From NCBI RefSeq assembly GCF_024868665.1, contig NC_079906.1, positions 8,084,791-8,148,790 of the forward strand: a DNA stretch of 64,000 bases, read 5' to 3'. This stretch comes from Triplophysa rosa. Its lineage: Eukaryota; Chordata; Actinopteri; Cypriniformes; Nemacheilidae. Below the pieces are notes generated by a model. That model did no database searches, was not told the DNA's origin, and worked only from the letters and a program-made list of their open reading frames with translations. Positions 1-11,407 of this stretch are shown one piece after another; position 1 is the stretch's first letter, and every line of letters starts with the position of its first letter. A program made the position numbers and the translations under genes.

Positions 1-1013
1 GACTAGTCTATTTCCTGTCTGGGAAATCACCCCAAAATGTATGGAAAGAGTCTTAAAAAGTATTCAATGTATCTCCATGATTTCTGTGTATACCCTGATC
101 ATGCACTCTTCAAAATACTGTGAATAATAAGAAATTGTTCCGATTTTAAGAATGCACCTTTTTTCCACCAGCCTGTTCAAATTTACAACACTTGTGTGCT
201 CTGTTTTAGGGACTGGATTAAAATGCTTCTGGCTTTGAGTATACGGTAATCAAACAGACATTACATGAGAGTGACTCATAATAAAATCATAATAATCATA
301 ATTAAAGTCAAATATTATCATTTTATATACTGTATATTATCATTTTTATCTGGACTAAAACTTAATGGTTACTTCATACATTTTTATTCACTCATAATTA
401 TTTTATATTACAAAACATTTTTTTTAAGTTGAGCATGAACAAATATACATTACATACACAGCGCCAACAACATCAACATTTCAGACACTGTTTGCAACTC
501 TACACCAGAATCTATTGAAATCAGTAACTGAGTTTTGTCTCCTTTTCCAATGATCATTTTGTGGCTAATACATCTGTATCGCAGACTTGGGCCAGTTTGG
601 AAGGTTTTGTTATTGTACTGACTAACGCATTAGAGATTTAGAGTAGATGAAATGAGATTGAATCACTAGGTGGATAGGTTTTTTATCGTAGTGTTAATAT
701 GACCTTTGGACAAGTACAGGTTAGATTGTGTTGGCAGGAGGATGGCTTGTAATGGTTGGAAAACTCCACCACCATGTGGCCACAATGCGGTCTGCAGTGA
801 ATGCCTCTGAATACCAGTTAAAGGATTAGTTCCTCCAGCAATGAAAATTCTGTCATCCTTTACTTACCCGTATGGTTTCTTTCTTTCATGGAACACAAGA
901 GGAGAAATTTTGTTGATGCCTCTTATTTTTTTAATCTTTTTGTGGTGCATGAAGGCCAGAAAGTCATGTTGGTTTTTATTATAGTAGTAAATGATCCTTT
1001 TTGTTCTCCTCAG
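1..1013 (+). other. Intron upstream of the first visible KIAA1671 exon
   Basis: No coding exon was recognised here. The stretch is AT-rich and ends in a pyrimidine-rich tract and acceptor (ttctcctcag) at 1013. A decayed left half of the TTAAAGGGA palindromic MITE lies at about 820-920, recognisable by AATGAAAATTCTGTCATCC. Earlier exons of the gene must lie outside the window. Confidence 0.5.
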
Positions 1014-3163
1014 CCTTACTCCAGCTACACCTTCATCTGAAAGCAACCTCACCCCATCGCCACGGAAACCCAGCCCACCCCACACGTCAGAACAGAGTCT
1101 TCTCATCGACACAACAGACGGCTATGCCACCTCTCCTCACACACAGACTGAGCTCCCATTTCCAGAGGTCAGTCTTAAAGGGACAGTTCACCAAAAAATC
1201 AAAATTCTGTCTTCATTTATTCACCCTGGATTAAATCAGTGGGGACTGTCACTGAGGCTTTCTTTCATCATACTTTGATTGTTTCGACGTAAACAAGCAA
1301 GCTTTTTGTCTCTATCCGCACAGACACCCACAACACTGTTAGACACCAGTGCACAACGTGCCAAGGCTCAGTTGAGAAGTAAGAGCACTCGCCGAGCCCC
1401 TCCCTCTCGAGCTGCCCGGCACAGCGCCGTGTTATCACAAGTACCTGAAGGGAGCGGAGCAGGAGGCGATGAATGGCGCTACAGAGACACAACAGGTATT
1501 CAACAAGTTTTAGCATCTAAACACCTGTTTATACATTCCTACAAGTGCTTCTCATCCCATAAGCGTTGCTTTTAGCAGATGATGGCTCGTAACTCAACCA
1601 TAATTGTCTCTTATGTGTAGTGTAAGTGAGGTCGATAAAATCCTCAACACTCACTCTAGTCTCTCCGTCTGTCTGTCTGTAGAGGATAAGACTGACTCTT
1701 CTAAACCGGAGGAGGAGTCAGACTCCGAAGAGCAGACCAAGGGACCGAAGTCCCGTACATCTTCCAGCTCTTCTCAACCGCAGAGAGTGGCTCTCTTCCC
1801 GGGAATGGACCCATCTGCCCTCATGGTGAGAGAGCTTCCTAGACAATGTGAATGAATTAGCATTGTCATTCCATTTTAGACATGCAACATACATGTCTGA
1901 AAAATCTGAACAATCATGAAGTGTCACCAGTTTTACCCTTATGTCTCTCCTATGCTTTCTTCTCTGTCTATTTCATTGGTGGTTGTTTATTGTGGCTCTA
2001 GCTTGTTTGGAGAGCCTGCACACCTGAACTTTGGTCAGCCAGATTTTAAGCAGGTTTTCAAACAGGTTTGAAATCTGTAATCTGTCGTAGCGTTAGAAGC
2101 TAGTTGAAGCATGTCTCACAAGTGTGCTGTAAAACTGCGGCGTCAGGTGTGTGATGCGATATGTGGCATAGTCACCATGAAACGGAAGTTGCGATTGACT
2201 TCTTTTCTATATCGTGGCATAGATCCGAGTGAAACGGCTTCTGAAATTAGAAAAAAATGTAGGGCGGGGCTTTATTTTGCCCTTCCCTTTTTGATTGGTT
2301 TGTGTAAGTTGGGCCTGGAGGCGAAAGTCCTACCTCTTTTTTGTTGCTGAAGTCATGTGGTGAAGAGTTGTTGTTGAGAGGGGACGAGGAGCTTAATGGT
2401 TTTGATTAAAGATTACAAGTGCAAATGAATAAAAAAAATAATAATGGTGTGCACGGATAAATCCTTTATAATAATCACTGCAACACTGTGTAAAACACTT
2501 TTTAGAACACAAACATTTCCTGTTTGATTTCATGGTGACTAATGAAAACATCAAAGGGGACAGTTTCATGTGACCTTGGATTTAAAAAATCATGAAAGTT
2601 GTTTGAAGTGAGTTTTGTTTGTTGTTACAGGCCCAGCTAAAGAAGAGAGAGTCAGACAATCAGACAGATGGACCCTCACCCTCACAGCTCTCACGCTCAC
2701 CTAAGTCTCCATTCATGCCCCGAGCCGCCCGTGTGCTGCCTCCTGCTGGTGGCAAAGAGAATGGGTGAGTGCTCTTCAAGAGATCAAAAGCCCCCTACAC
2801 ATCGAGTTAAAATCTGTGGTGATCTACTTTAAACATTAAGCTTATGGTTTGGTAGAATTATTTTTTGTGTGTTTTATTGACATGCCTGGAGTTATTAATC
2901 ACAAATTCATTCACAAATGGTCACAGGAATAAACAGTTATGCATCTCGGCACATCGTCTATGATCAGCGGTTAATACCTGGGTAAATGGGGTCGAAATGT
3001 TTTCTGTCTACCATTTAGCACTGTGCTGGTCTTCACAAGTATTCTCGCATCTAAAGATTTCATCTCTATATTTCTCCTCAGAGAGGAGTCTTCACCTCAG
3101 TGGCTGAAGGAACTGAAGACTAAAAAACGTTTGAGTCAGTATGAAAACGATAATACAGCCTGA
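1014..3163 (+). CDS. kiaa1671: KIAA1671-like protein, C-terminal five exons (5' partial)
   Basis: Five exons join in phase: 1014-1167, 1324-1495, 1683-1825, 2631-2764 and 3082-3163, with TGA at 3161-3163. Every intron is GT-AG. They encode about 228 residues of a Ser/Pro/charged, low-complexity C-terminus. Recognisable blocks are LLDTSAQRAKAQLRSK, RAPPSR, RVALFPGMDPSAL, SPSQLSRSPKSPF and the terminal SPQWLKELKTKKRLSQYEN. The pattern fits the C-terminal domain shared by KIAA1671 and tankyrase-1-binding protein (TNKS1BP1). KIAA1671 is preferred because a beta-B crystallin gene lies 10 kb downstream, as at human 22q11 (KIAA1671-CRYBB3-CRYBB2). The molecular role is poorly known; the family is linked to cytoskeleton and tankyrase binding. 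TNKS1BP1 itself remains the alternative. Confidence 0.68.
1172..1234. repeat. Palindromic MITE, left-half fragment
   Basis: CTTAAAGGGACAGTTCACC and the following AATTCTGTCTTCATTTATTCACCC match the left arm of the complete copies at 36792 and 45361. The fragment lies 8 bp downstream of a KIAA1671 splice donor, in a 156-bp intron. Confidence 0.75.
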
Positions 3164-4870
3164 ACAGACAGGTAAAGCATCGATTCTATTTTGTGCTGTA
3201 TATTAAAACAGACTGTTTCTGACTTCAGCGTACTTCTCATGTAATACTTGAGTAACACAAAGCACATATGTGTGTTGTTCCTTACCATCTCAGGATGCCT
3301 TATAACTGCAGTATCTGTAGCTGTAAATCATGAAAGATGCCTTAACCTTTGACCGGGAGTTGACGGGAATTCTGCTGCTGCTGCTGCTGCTGACTACGAC
3401 ATCATTTTGTTTTCGTTTGTTTTACCATCCTGTCGTGTACGCGTGCATGGTGCCTTTCTAAAAGATTTCTGGCTGAAAAAGGGCAAAGCAGAGATCTGTG
3501 TTTGAAAGCGTGTCTGTGTTTCTGTTGGAGTCCTTCGTCATGCAAGAGAATTATTTTATTTCAAAAAGCCACTTTATCTTCTAGTGAGCAAAAGATCACG
3601 ATTAAAGTGGAACTGATGTTTCCAGCTCGTGTTGTCATCAGGATTTATTCCACCTGTGGGACCACACGCATCTACAGTAACCTGAAGTACTTCATACTAC
3701 TGGAGTATGGACCGGTTATTTTGTTTATATTAGTAGAGCTTTCATATTCTTTGTGTTATTTTTAACATTTTCATTTAGTTGATGGGTATAGACGTCAGTT
3801 TCACAAGCATCTCCATAGACATCATGATTTTCTTTAACTAATCAACAAATCAATGCGGCGCTAGCTGTCTGTATAGAAAATGTATTTAGTTATGGCAGAT
3901 ATTAATGTAATCACAAAATGTTATATTTGTATTAATGAAAGTGGAAAATGGTTTGTGTAACTCCGTGAAGAGTTCTTCATGTAAGAAGCAAGCGGACTGT
4001 GTGTGCGTGTGCGTGTGTGTTAGTGAATGCAGGAGCGAAAGAGTTTGAACCTTTGTTTGGTTGGGTCACTGAATGCATTTAGTTGATCATTTGTTTGCAC
4101 ATCTCCACTCCAAATAAGCCAGATTTTTGACCAGACAAGTAGATTTGATTCATTAAAATCATCTGTTTCACTTTTAGCATTCCATTTCTCATTTGAAAAA
4201 ATTGCAATTCAAGCGCATGTACAATCAATCATTCCCTTTATTTCCAAAATGTTTTACTTTAATACCTGCTTTAAGGATGGGCCAAATATTAATGAGGGTA
4301 AATTGCAAGTTAAAATGTCTCGTAGACCAATCATCCGTCTTAAAATGTATTGATACAAAGGGAAAAATGTTAAAATTTTATCCTAACTGTAGGTCATACA
4401 GCTTGAGCTTAATATTTTTTTATACTAGTTAGCTTAAGCAGAATTTGAAATATAAATGTACTGTAAGCATAGTTCACGTTACATTGCACATTTGTTGTAT
4501 TTTTGAAAAACACAGGGCCATGGTGTCATTCCCACCTAAAGAGCTGAGTTTCAACAAGCACTTTTCACCTGTTAAAGAACAGTACTGTTTAGTGGTCACT
4601 GACGAGTAGTCACTTTTAAGCATGAGTTGTCACCCTTGATGTCAATATTGTGATGTCTGTATGCTGAAGGTATGCGAGTAATGTGTCTTACGGTTCTTTT
4701 TATTTTCCTTTTTTGTTTTCTGCTTCTTTTCTTTGCGTACTGTTGTTATAGTCTGTTTAAGGGTAATTTGTCCTTTTTATTTTAAATATGAGTGTAAAGA
4801 TGTCTATTGCACTGTTGTAATGCCAGTGTCCAGAACTGTAAATTCATAATAAAATTTACTATAAATTGAC
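3164..4870 (+). other. Probable 3' UTR of the KIAA1671-like gene
   Basis: No further ORF or splice pattern follows the stop codon. The stretch is AT-rich, has a short (CTG)7-like run at 3372-3392, and reaches a canonical AATAAA at 4848-4853. The extent of the UTR is inferred from that signal only. Confidence 0.45.
4848..4853 (+). terminator. Polyadenylation signal AATAAA (KIAA1671-like gene)
   Basis: Canonical hexamer about 1.7 kb after the stop codon and just before dense repeats begin. No earlier perfect AATAAA was noticed in the UTR. Confidence 0.45.
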
Positions 4871-4930
4871 TGTTTTTTTTGGAATCTAAAAAATGTTCTA
4901 CAAATTTTTGGGCTACATAAAAGTTGTAGG

Positions 4931-4931
4931 C

Positions 4932-4975
<44 letters not shown>

Positions 4976-4976
4976 C
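4931..4976. repeat. (TA)n(TG)n microsatellite
   Basis: Alternating TA runs directly into TG. The tract abuts the GGGGAC repeat at 4996, a pairing often seen at insertion-linked microsatellites. Confidence 0.9.
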
Positions 4977-4989
4977 GTGCGTTCATGTT

Positions 4990-5262
4990 TGTATATCCCG
5001 GTGGGGACCTAAACCTGAATACACACCAACACATGGGGACTCGTGTCACCGTGGGGACCAAAATTGAGGTCCCCAGGGGCAAAAAAGCTAATAAATTGTA
5101 CAGAACAATATTTTTTACAAATCTAAAAATGCAAAAAGTGTTCTATGATCTTTAGGTTTAGGGATAGGGGATAGAATATACAGTTTGTACAGTATAAAAA
5201 CATTATGCCTATGGACTGTCCCCACAGGGATAGTCAACCAAAGCCGTGCGTGTGTGTGTGTG
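4990..5262. repeat. Interspersed GTGGGGAC-type fish repeat
   Basis: Inverted GGTGGGGACC / GGTCCCC motifs and a right arm with CTGTCCCCACAGGGATAG bound about 250 bp, flanked on both sides by GT-rich microsatellite. It resembles a common teleost short non-coding element; its class was not determined. A separate pure (TA)n tract follows at about 5426-5456. Confidence 0.55.
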
Positions 5263-5422
5263 TGCGTGTTCCAAAATGATATAAAAAAATCATGTTTTTT
5301 ACTATGTTAACATGTTTTTATTGTGATAGTTAGCTGTATTTAAATGTAAAAAACTGCAGTTTGATTGATATTAATTGGACTGCACAATAAAAAAAACATG
5401 ATCTCATTTTGGAACTAAAATC

Positions 5423-5463
<41 letters not shown>

Positions 5464-5883
5464 CTATATAATATATTTTTATCGGGAAAAAAGGAAAAGT
5501 GAAAAAATCTTTAAGAAGTGCAATTTATGGGGCAAACACAACCATTACTGTAAACTAAAAGAATCTAAAGTAATCCAAGAATTGCTGAAGATGACACATT
5601 TTACGATAGATTAAATGTATTATAGTATTTGTTGTCATATTAATGCAACGTGTTGTATGTGCGTGTGAGAGAAAGAAACCTATAAGTGCACGTGATGCCC
5701 AGACTTCCTCATTTTTCTCACTTGAAAACCTTACAATTGACGCCAATAGACAGACGGAGCAACAGTGAAGAGTGCGTGTGAAAATGAATACTGTGTGACG
5801 AAGACAAATTTATTATCCAAGGACCTATAGCTAAACGGATATTCAAAATCTTATGAAGCAAAGAATTTCCAGAAGTTTGCGCT
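5263..5883. other. Region upstream of the GIMAP-like gene
   Basis: AT-rich, with a (TA)n microsatellite at 5426-5456. The last 150 bp before the ATG at 5884 probably hold the promoter and 5' UTR of the GTPase gene. No TATA box could be assigned confidently. Confidence 0.35.
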
Positions 5884-8800
5884 ATGGAGGAAGAAAATCA
5901 TGTCGACAGCGATTTATCGTCTGGTGAGATTACACAGCAGATCTGCACACAAAGATCAAACGAAAACGACGACGACAAATGTAACGTTAAATAGGCTATA
6001 AAGTCAGTGGTGGACAGTAACGAAGTAAATTTACCTGAGTACTGTACTTAAGTACACTTTTTGAGTATCTGTACTTTACTTGAGTATTATTTTTTCTGAG
6101 TACTTGTACTTTAACTTCACTACATTTGAAAGACAAATATCATACTTTTTACTCCACTACATTTATAAAAAGGTCCAAAAGTAGAAAATGGTTTCTATGC
6201 AGCGGGGTTTCCTGTGTGCGCAATTTATCTGGCTTGCGATCTGCCAGGACCTTTTACTGTTGCCAAGTATTTCAGCTTTTAAAAGCTCGCAGTTTTCCGG
6301 CAAGCTTTGAATGGCCATTTGGCAGATTTTTTAACGCAAATCTGGCAACTCTGGGATCTTCCCCGCTAAACTAATGTAAACGAAGGCGCTGCTACACCAT
6401 TGATAGCGCTCTAAAAAGGCAAATAGAACAATAAAAGACGAAAAGGCACATGTTAAAGTTTGGTGTTATCATCTGTGGGTTACGATCAGTCAAAGATCGT
6501 AGAAACATTGTCATGAAAATGATCGGCATAACGGCTAAACGGTAAATAAGCATCACATACACCTTGAGCTACACGTGCGTGTTAACTTCTGATCTGCTGC
6601 TGTATCATTTGAAGCGATTTGGAAAATGAATGATGTTTTTACTGAAGTAACTATACAGTTAGGGCCATAAATATTTGGACAGAGGCACATTTTTTGTTAT
6701 TTTAGCTGTGTATCAATATGTTTTCGAGTTACAGTTTTATAATAGATATTGTCTTAAAGTGCACACTCTCATCTTTATTTAGAGTGTATTCACATCCAGA
6801 TTAGCTGAAGGATTTAGGAATTACAGCTCTTTAATATGAAGCGCCCCCCTTTTTCAAGGGACCAAAAGTAATGGGACAGTTGAATCAAAAGCTGTTTTAT
6901 TCACATGTATGGGCTTTTCCTTAAATAATTTTGTCATAAATGAAGCATGTTAAAGGTCTGAAGTTGATTCTACATGTGGTGTTTGCATTTGGAAGCTGTT
7001 GCTGTGAACCCACATCATGGGGTTCAGGGAGATCTCCATGCAAGTGAAACAGACCATAGTTAGATTTTAAAAACACTACACATCCGTCAGAAAGATGCCA
7101 GGAACATTAAGAGCGGCCAAATCAACAATTTGGGACATTCTGGGGGAAAAAAACACACCGCTGAGCTCAGTAACAAAACAATCCTGGGCGTCCATATGAG
7201 ATAAAAGTGGTGGATGATGACATTATCCTCTCCATGATGAAGAAAAACATCTTCACAACTTCCAGACTCCAGGTGTACAATAGGGTCCTAGATGTTCAAA
7301 TAGTTTGGCTTTTTAGTTACAGCATAGTAACTACTAAGTAGTTACATTTAATTCCAAAGTTTTTATACATTTCCTGGTGTTCTAAACAGGGGGTTTCAAA
7401 CATTTTCATGCCAAGGACCCCAAATTTATGATGAACCTTTTGCGAGGCACCCCCTTTGTAAAATACGTGTATTTAAAAAAAAAGCACTTATACTTTTAGA
7501 CAAATAGTGTGATAGGACAACATATTGTTTGTGGAAATGAAACTGTATAAATCTTCAGTAGAATTTTACAACTTTTGTTTAAAAAAAATCTGTGGATCCC
7601 GAACATTCTGGACCCCAGTTTGAAAACCCTCGTTTTAAAAAAAATATTTAAAAATAAAATATGACTCTTACTGTAAATGTTAGTGTAGATGTCATTTTGT
7701 TAGTAGTTTGTTTTTAAGTGCTCTCCAACTTAATTTTTTATGGTCTTGTTGGATATATTTTTCAATTGGCTTAAACGCTTGTGATCAAGGTCTGTTGAAA
7801 AGACAAGTAATACATTTATGAAATTCATTTATGAAGTTGGACTCCAAAAGTGTTTGGAAGTCACTTTGCTTTCAATTGCAACATTTGATTGAAGCAAAAA
7901 TGTGTGAAAATAAAACAGGACATTAACATCACACCATAATCTTACAGGTGATGTGCACCATACCTCAGAGTTGAGAATTTTACTTCTAGGTAATAAAGCA
8001 GCCGGCAAGAGCTCATCTGGAAACACCATCCTGGGCAAACAAGAGTTCACTGTTAAAACTGCTCAATGTGTTAAAAGATGTGGAGAAGTAGAAGGAAGGA
8101 GGGTTACTGTGGTTGAAGCTCCAGGCTGGTGGAGAAATTACCTCATCAAGGACACACCAGCGCTACATTCAGAAGAAATCGTCCTCAGTATGTCTCTGTG
8201 TCCGCCCGGACCCCATGCAGTGCTGATAGTTGTGCGTCTGGACTCAGAAATTAACCAAAAAGCAATTGAGGAGCGTGCTGTTCAGCTTTTGGGTGTGCAT
8301 ATTTGGAATCACTGTATATTGCTGTTTACCCATGGGGACAATCTGCAGGACACAAGTTTTGAGGAGTATATTAAAAACAAAGGACGAGCTCTTGAATGGG
8401 TCATTGCGAGCTGTATGAAAAGATGGCATGTTTTCGACAATGATACCAAAAAAGACAACAAACAGGTAATAGAGCTGCTACAGAAAATTGATAATATGGT
8501 GGCAGAAAACAATGGCCATCATTTTGCGATGGATTGTGCACTTTTACTTGAAATAAAATCGAAGAGAAAAGCAGAAGAGAAAAGGGTAAAAGAACGACTT
8601 ATGGCAATAGAAAAACAGGAGCAGGACTTATTACCTCGTGCAGGTAAGACACATAGTAAAAACACAAATTTACTGTGGTCTCATAACAATATTGGTTTAC
8701 CTAGACTGTACTTTTACAATATTTTGCTGTTTTATTTTACATTTTTTTCACAAATTTCAGAAATATTGTAAAAAACATCAAATTACATTGTAATCGCACA

Positions 8801-11338
8801 CTGTAAAAATACCTGTAAAAAATGCTAATTCCAAAATTCCAGCAGCTGGGACGCTAGAAAAAAACATAAAATAAAAAAAAAATGTAAAGTAAAATTACAT
8901 TTTCAATTTTACACAAAATGTAACATTTTACTGCATTTAAAAAAAAATGTGTGTAAAAGCCTGTAAAATAAAACAGCAAAATTCCATAAAATTACATTTA
9001 TTGACAGTGCAGTGTGGTATTGGTGGTAAAAACTGTGGTAATAAATCAATGAATCTGTCAAAAAACACATGGGGCCTCATTTACAAAATGTTGTTTTTCA
9101 AAGAAAACGTGTGTGCGCTCTTCTTTCAGATGTGAAATCTATAAATCGCAAATAATCTTGAAATTTTGCGCAGCCGAACAGTTTCAGATCTCTGCCTTGT
9201 AAACGATGTCTAATAATGTCATTGACATATTAAGAGCACCTGTCAACATCCAAATCCTTTACAAGCGACAGGAATGGCTTATATTTCCAAAAACATGCCG
9301 TCTGCTCAGACTCTGACATGGCGCTAAGCACTTTTTCACATCATCGAGCATTTTTAAAACTATGAACGTTGCATGGATTTTTGCGTACACACACTCTATG
9401 ATCAAATCTGTGCGTATGCACGATTTAAAAATGAGCCCCATGGTTAAACTATACTTGTACTATAATAACAAGCTTCCTAAGGGTTTATGAACCGAATTAC
9501 TGATCGATTTCAGCAAGTCATTCATAACTAGAGATGCAGACTGACTAAACTTTTCTTCGGTTTCTCTACCAGGTCAAATACAATCACAGATGAGAATCAT
9601 TCTTGTAGGCCACAGATATTCAGGAAAGAGCTCAGCGGGAAATACAATCCTGGGCAGACAGGCGTTTAATCTATGCAGAAGTTTTCAGGCTCTGGGGAGG
9701 CAGGGAGAAGTCTTTGGAAGGAAGGTGACAGTCGTGGAGGCTCCAGGCTGGTGGAACAACTATCTCCTGGAGGATTCACCTGAACTTTACAAACAGGAAT
9801 TTGTGTTAAGCGTGTCTCTGTGTCCACCAGGACCGCATGCTCTACTCTTGGTCATACGAGTGGATGGCTCATTCACACCAAAAAATAGAATAGCTATTAA
9901 GCAACACCTTGAATTTCTCACAGAAAGAGTCTGGAAGTACACAATAGTATTGTTTACTTATGGAGACTGGCTTGGAGACACTACAGTTGAGCAGCACATT
10001 GAAAGCGAGGGGGCAGCGCTGAGAAGTTTAATAGGAGACTGTGGCAATCGATATCATGTTCTAAATAATAACGATTGGAGTAATGATTCTCAGGTGACCG
10101 AGCTGCTGGAAAAGATCGAGAAGATGGTGTGCAGAAACGATGGCCTTCATTATGAGTTTGATCGAGAGTTTCTGCAAAAGATGGAAGAGAAAAAGAGAAA
10201 AACTCGAGAATGTGCAAAGCAACGAATCACGAAGGTGAAAAACAAGACAGAAACTGAAGTTTGGATAGGTGAGATGAATCATCTTGGAAATGCTGTCTAC
10301 AGTAATACAATAATATGATGAAAACTGTTTTTATGCCATTTAGGTGATACACGTTTTCTTCCAAAGCTGAGAATTGTACTGTTGGGCCCTAGGTTTTCTG
10401 GAAAGAGTTCAACAGCAAAGACAATTTTAGGAAATGAGCAATGGGTTGCTATAGCAGGTGTACAGGGGGTGACACGAAAATCAGCAGGAAGACTTGTGAC
10501 TGTAATTGAAAGTCATGGATGGCAGAAGACGATGGCTGAATGGATTAAATGTGAGATTTCTAAATGTGTTAAATCATGTTCTGAATATCCTTTTGCTGTG
10601 CTTCTGGTCATAGAAGCAGACACCTCCTTCACCGAAGCCAAGAAATCTGAAGTTGAAGAATACATGACAATTATGGGTGATAGTGTGTGGAAGCGCACTA
10701 TAGTGTTATTCACTCGCGGTGACTGGCTGGGTGACACAAACATTGAGCAGCACATTGAAAGTGAAGGTGTGGCCCTTCAGTGGCTTGTAGAGGCATGTGG
10801 AAACAGGTATCATGTATTCAACAACATGATACAAGATGATGAAACACAGATCTTGGAGTTGATGAAGAAAATAGAGCAGATGTTATCTGAGGGTGGTGGC
10901 CATTTTTTCACGAAATCATTGCCAAGCATGGGTGTCATCACCAATGATGTTTCTGAACCATGTTCTTATAGTACCAAGGAGTGGAGATTATCTGATGTTT
11001 ACATCCGGGACAATCAAAGTATTCATCATCCACCAACAAGTGAGAAAATACTAATTTTACTACGTTTTCCTTCTTTACATTATGTAAGTTAGTATTTATG
11101 TTTTATTGTTTTTTGCTTTTTTACAGTGGGTGCATATGACAGATCTTTAACTGGCTCAGACTATGACTCACTTCCTGGATCCAGTCAGAGTGGATCAATG
11201 ACCTTATCACTGAGCTCTGGGATTGGCTCACTGAGAGAGCAACAGCTCAGAGCTTTCTATAAGAGCAGAGCAGAAGGGGACACGTGTAGTGTATCATCAA
11301 AATCAAGTAAAAAGGAATTTCTGGATGAACAAGACTGA
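5884..11338 (+). CDS. GIMAP8-like triple AIG1-domain GTPase, five exons
   Basis: Exons are 5884-5923 (MEEENHVDSDLSSG), 7948-8643, 9573-10268, 10344-11039 and 11127-11338. All introns are GT-AG and phase 1, giving 779 residues in frame. Each of the three middle exons is 696 bp and holds one AIG1-type G domain. P-loops are GNKAAGKSS, GHRYSGKSS and GPRFSGKSS. The G3 region reads VVEAPGWW in domains 1 and 2 but VIESHGWQ in domain 3. The G4 region is the fish-type LFTxGDxL box in place of TKxD. Domain 3 has lost most of the switch consensus, so it may not hydrolyse GTP. The last exon adds a Ser-rich tail (SQSGSMTLSLSSG). GIMAPs are membrane-associated GTPases of immune cells; the substrate here is GTP by family. 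Exon 1 is chosen for its matching phase and Met start and is less certain than the others. An AATAAA follows at 11402. Confidence 0.85.
6005..6180. mobile_element. Non-autonomous hAT-type MITE
   Basis: CAGTGGTGGACAGTAACGAAG followed by alternating GAGTACTTGTACTTTA and TACTTTACTTGAGTA motifs, a familiar short teleost hAT-derived repeat. It lies in GIMAP intron 1. The right boundary is vague. Confidence 0.5.
6655..7290. mobile_element. Degenerate Tc1/mariner-like element
   Basis: The left end, CAGTTAGGGCCATAAATATT, matches the terminal sequence common in fish Tc1-like elements. The interior is a decayed 600-bp stretch without an open frame. It lies in GIMAP intron 1, and the right terminus was not found. 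Confidence 0.45.
7384..7640. mobile_element. MITE with imperfect terminal inverted repeats
   Basis: The left end GGGTTTCAAACATTTTCATG pairs with the right end CCCCAGTTTGAAAACCC. About 255 bp, non-coding, in GIMAP intron 1. Confidence 0.45.
8644..9572 (+). other. GIMAP intron 2 with A/T-rich and MITE sequence
   Basis: The intron lies between the first and second 696-bp GTPase exons. It contains a poly-A-rich CACTGTAAAAATACC repeat at about 8795-9010 and a separate MITE at 9068-9444. No coding sequence was seen. Confidence 0.6.
9068..9444. mobile_element. MITE, CATGGGGC-type terminal inverted repeats
   Basis: The left end CATGGGGCCTCATTT and the right end AAATGAGCCCCATG are inverted copies bounding about 377 bp of non-coding sequence. 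Confidence 0.65.
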
Positions 11339-11401
11339 GTTGTTGGATCCTGCCATTAAAACTGGGCTGCTGTAAGGACGGAGTGAAGTGGCCCATAGGA
11401 G

Positions 11402-11407
11402 AATAAA
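11402..11407 (+). terminator. Polyadenylation signal AATAAA (GIMAP-like gene)
   Basis: Canonical hexamer 64 bp after the stop codon at 11336-11338. Confidence 0.6.

Noticed and set aside
2111..2350. 79-codon ORF in a KIAA1671 intron
   Set aside because: No acceptor or donor in suitable phase and no recognisable motif. The flanking exons join in phase without it.
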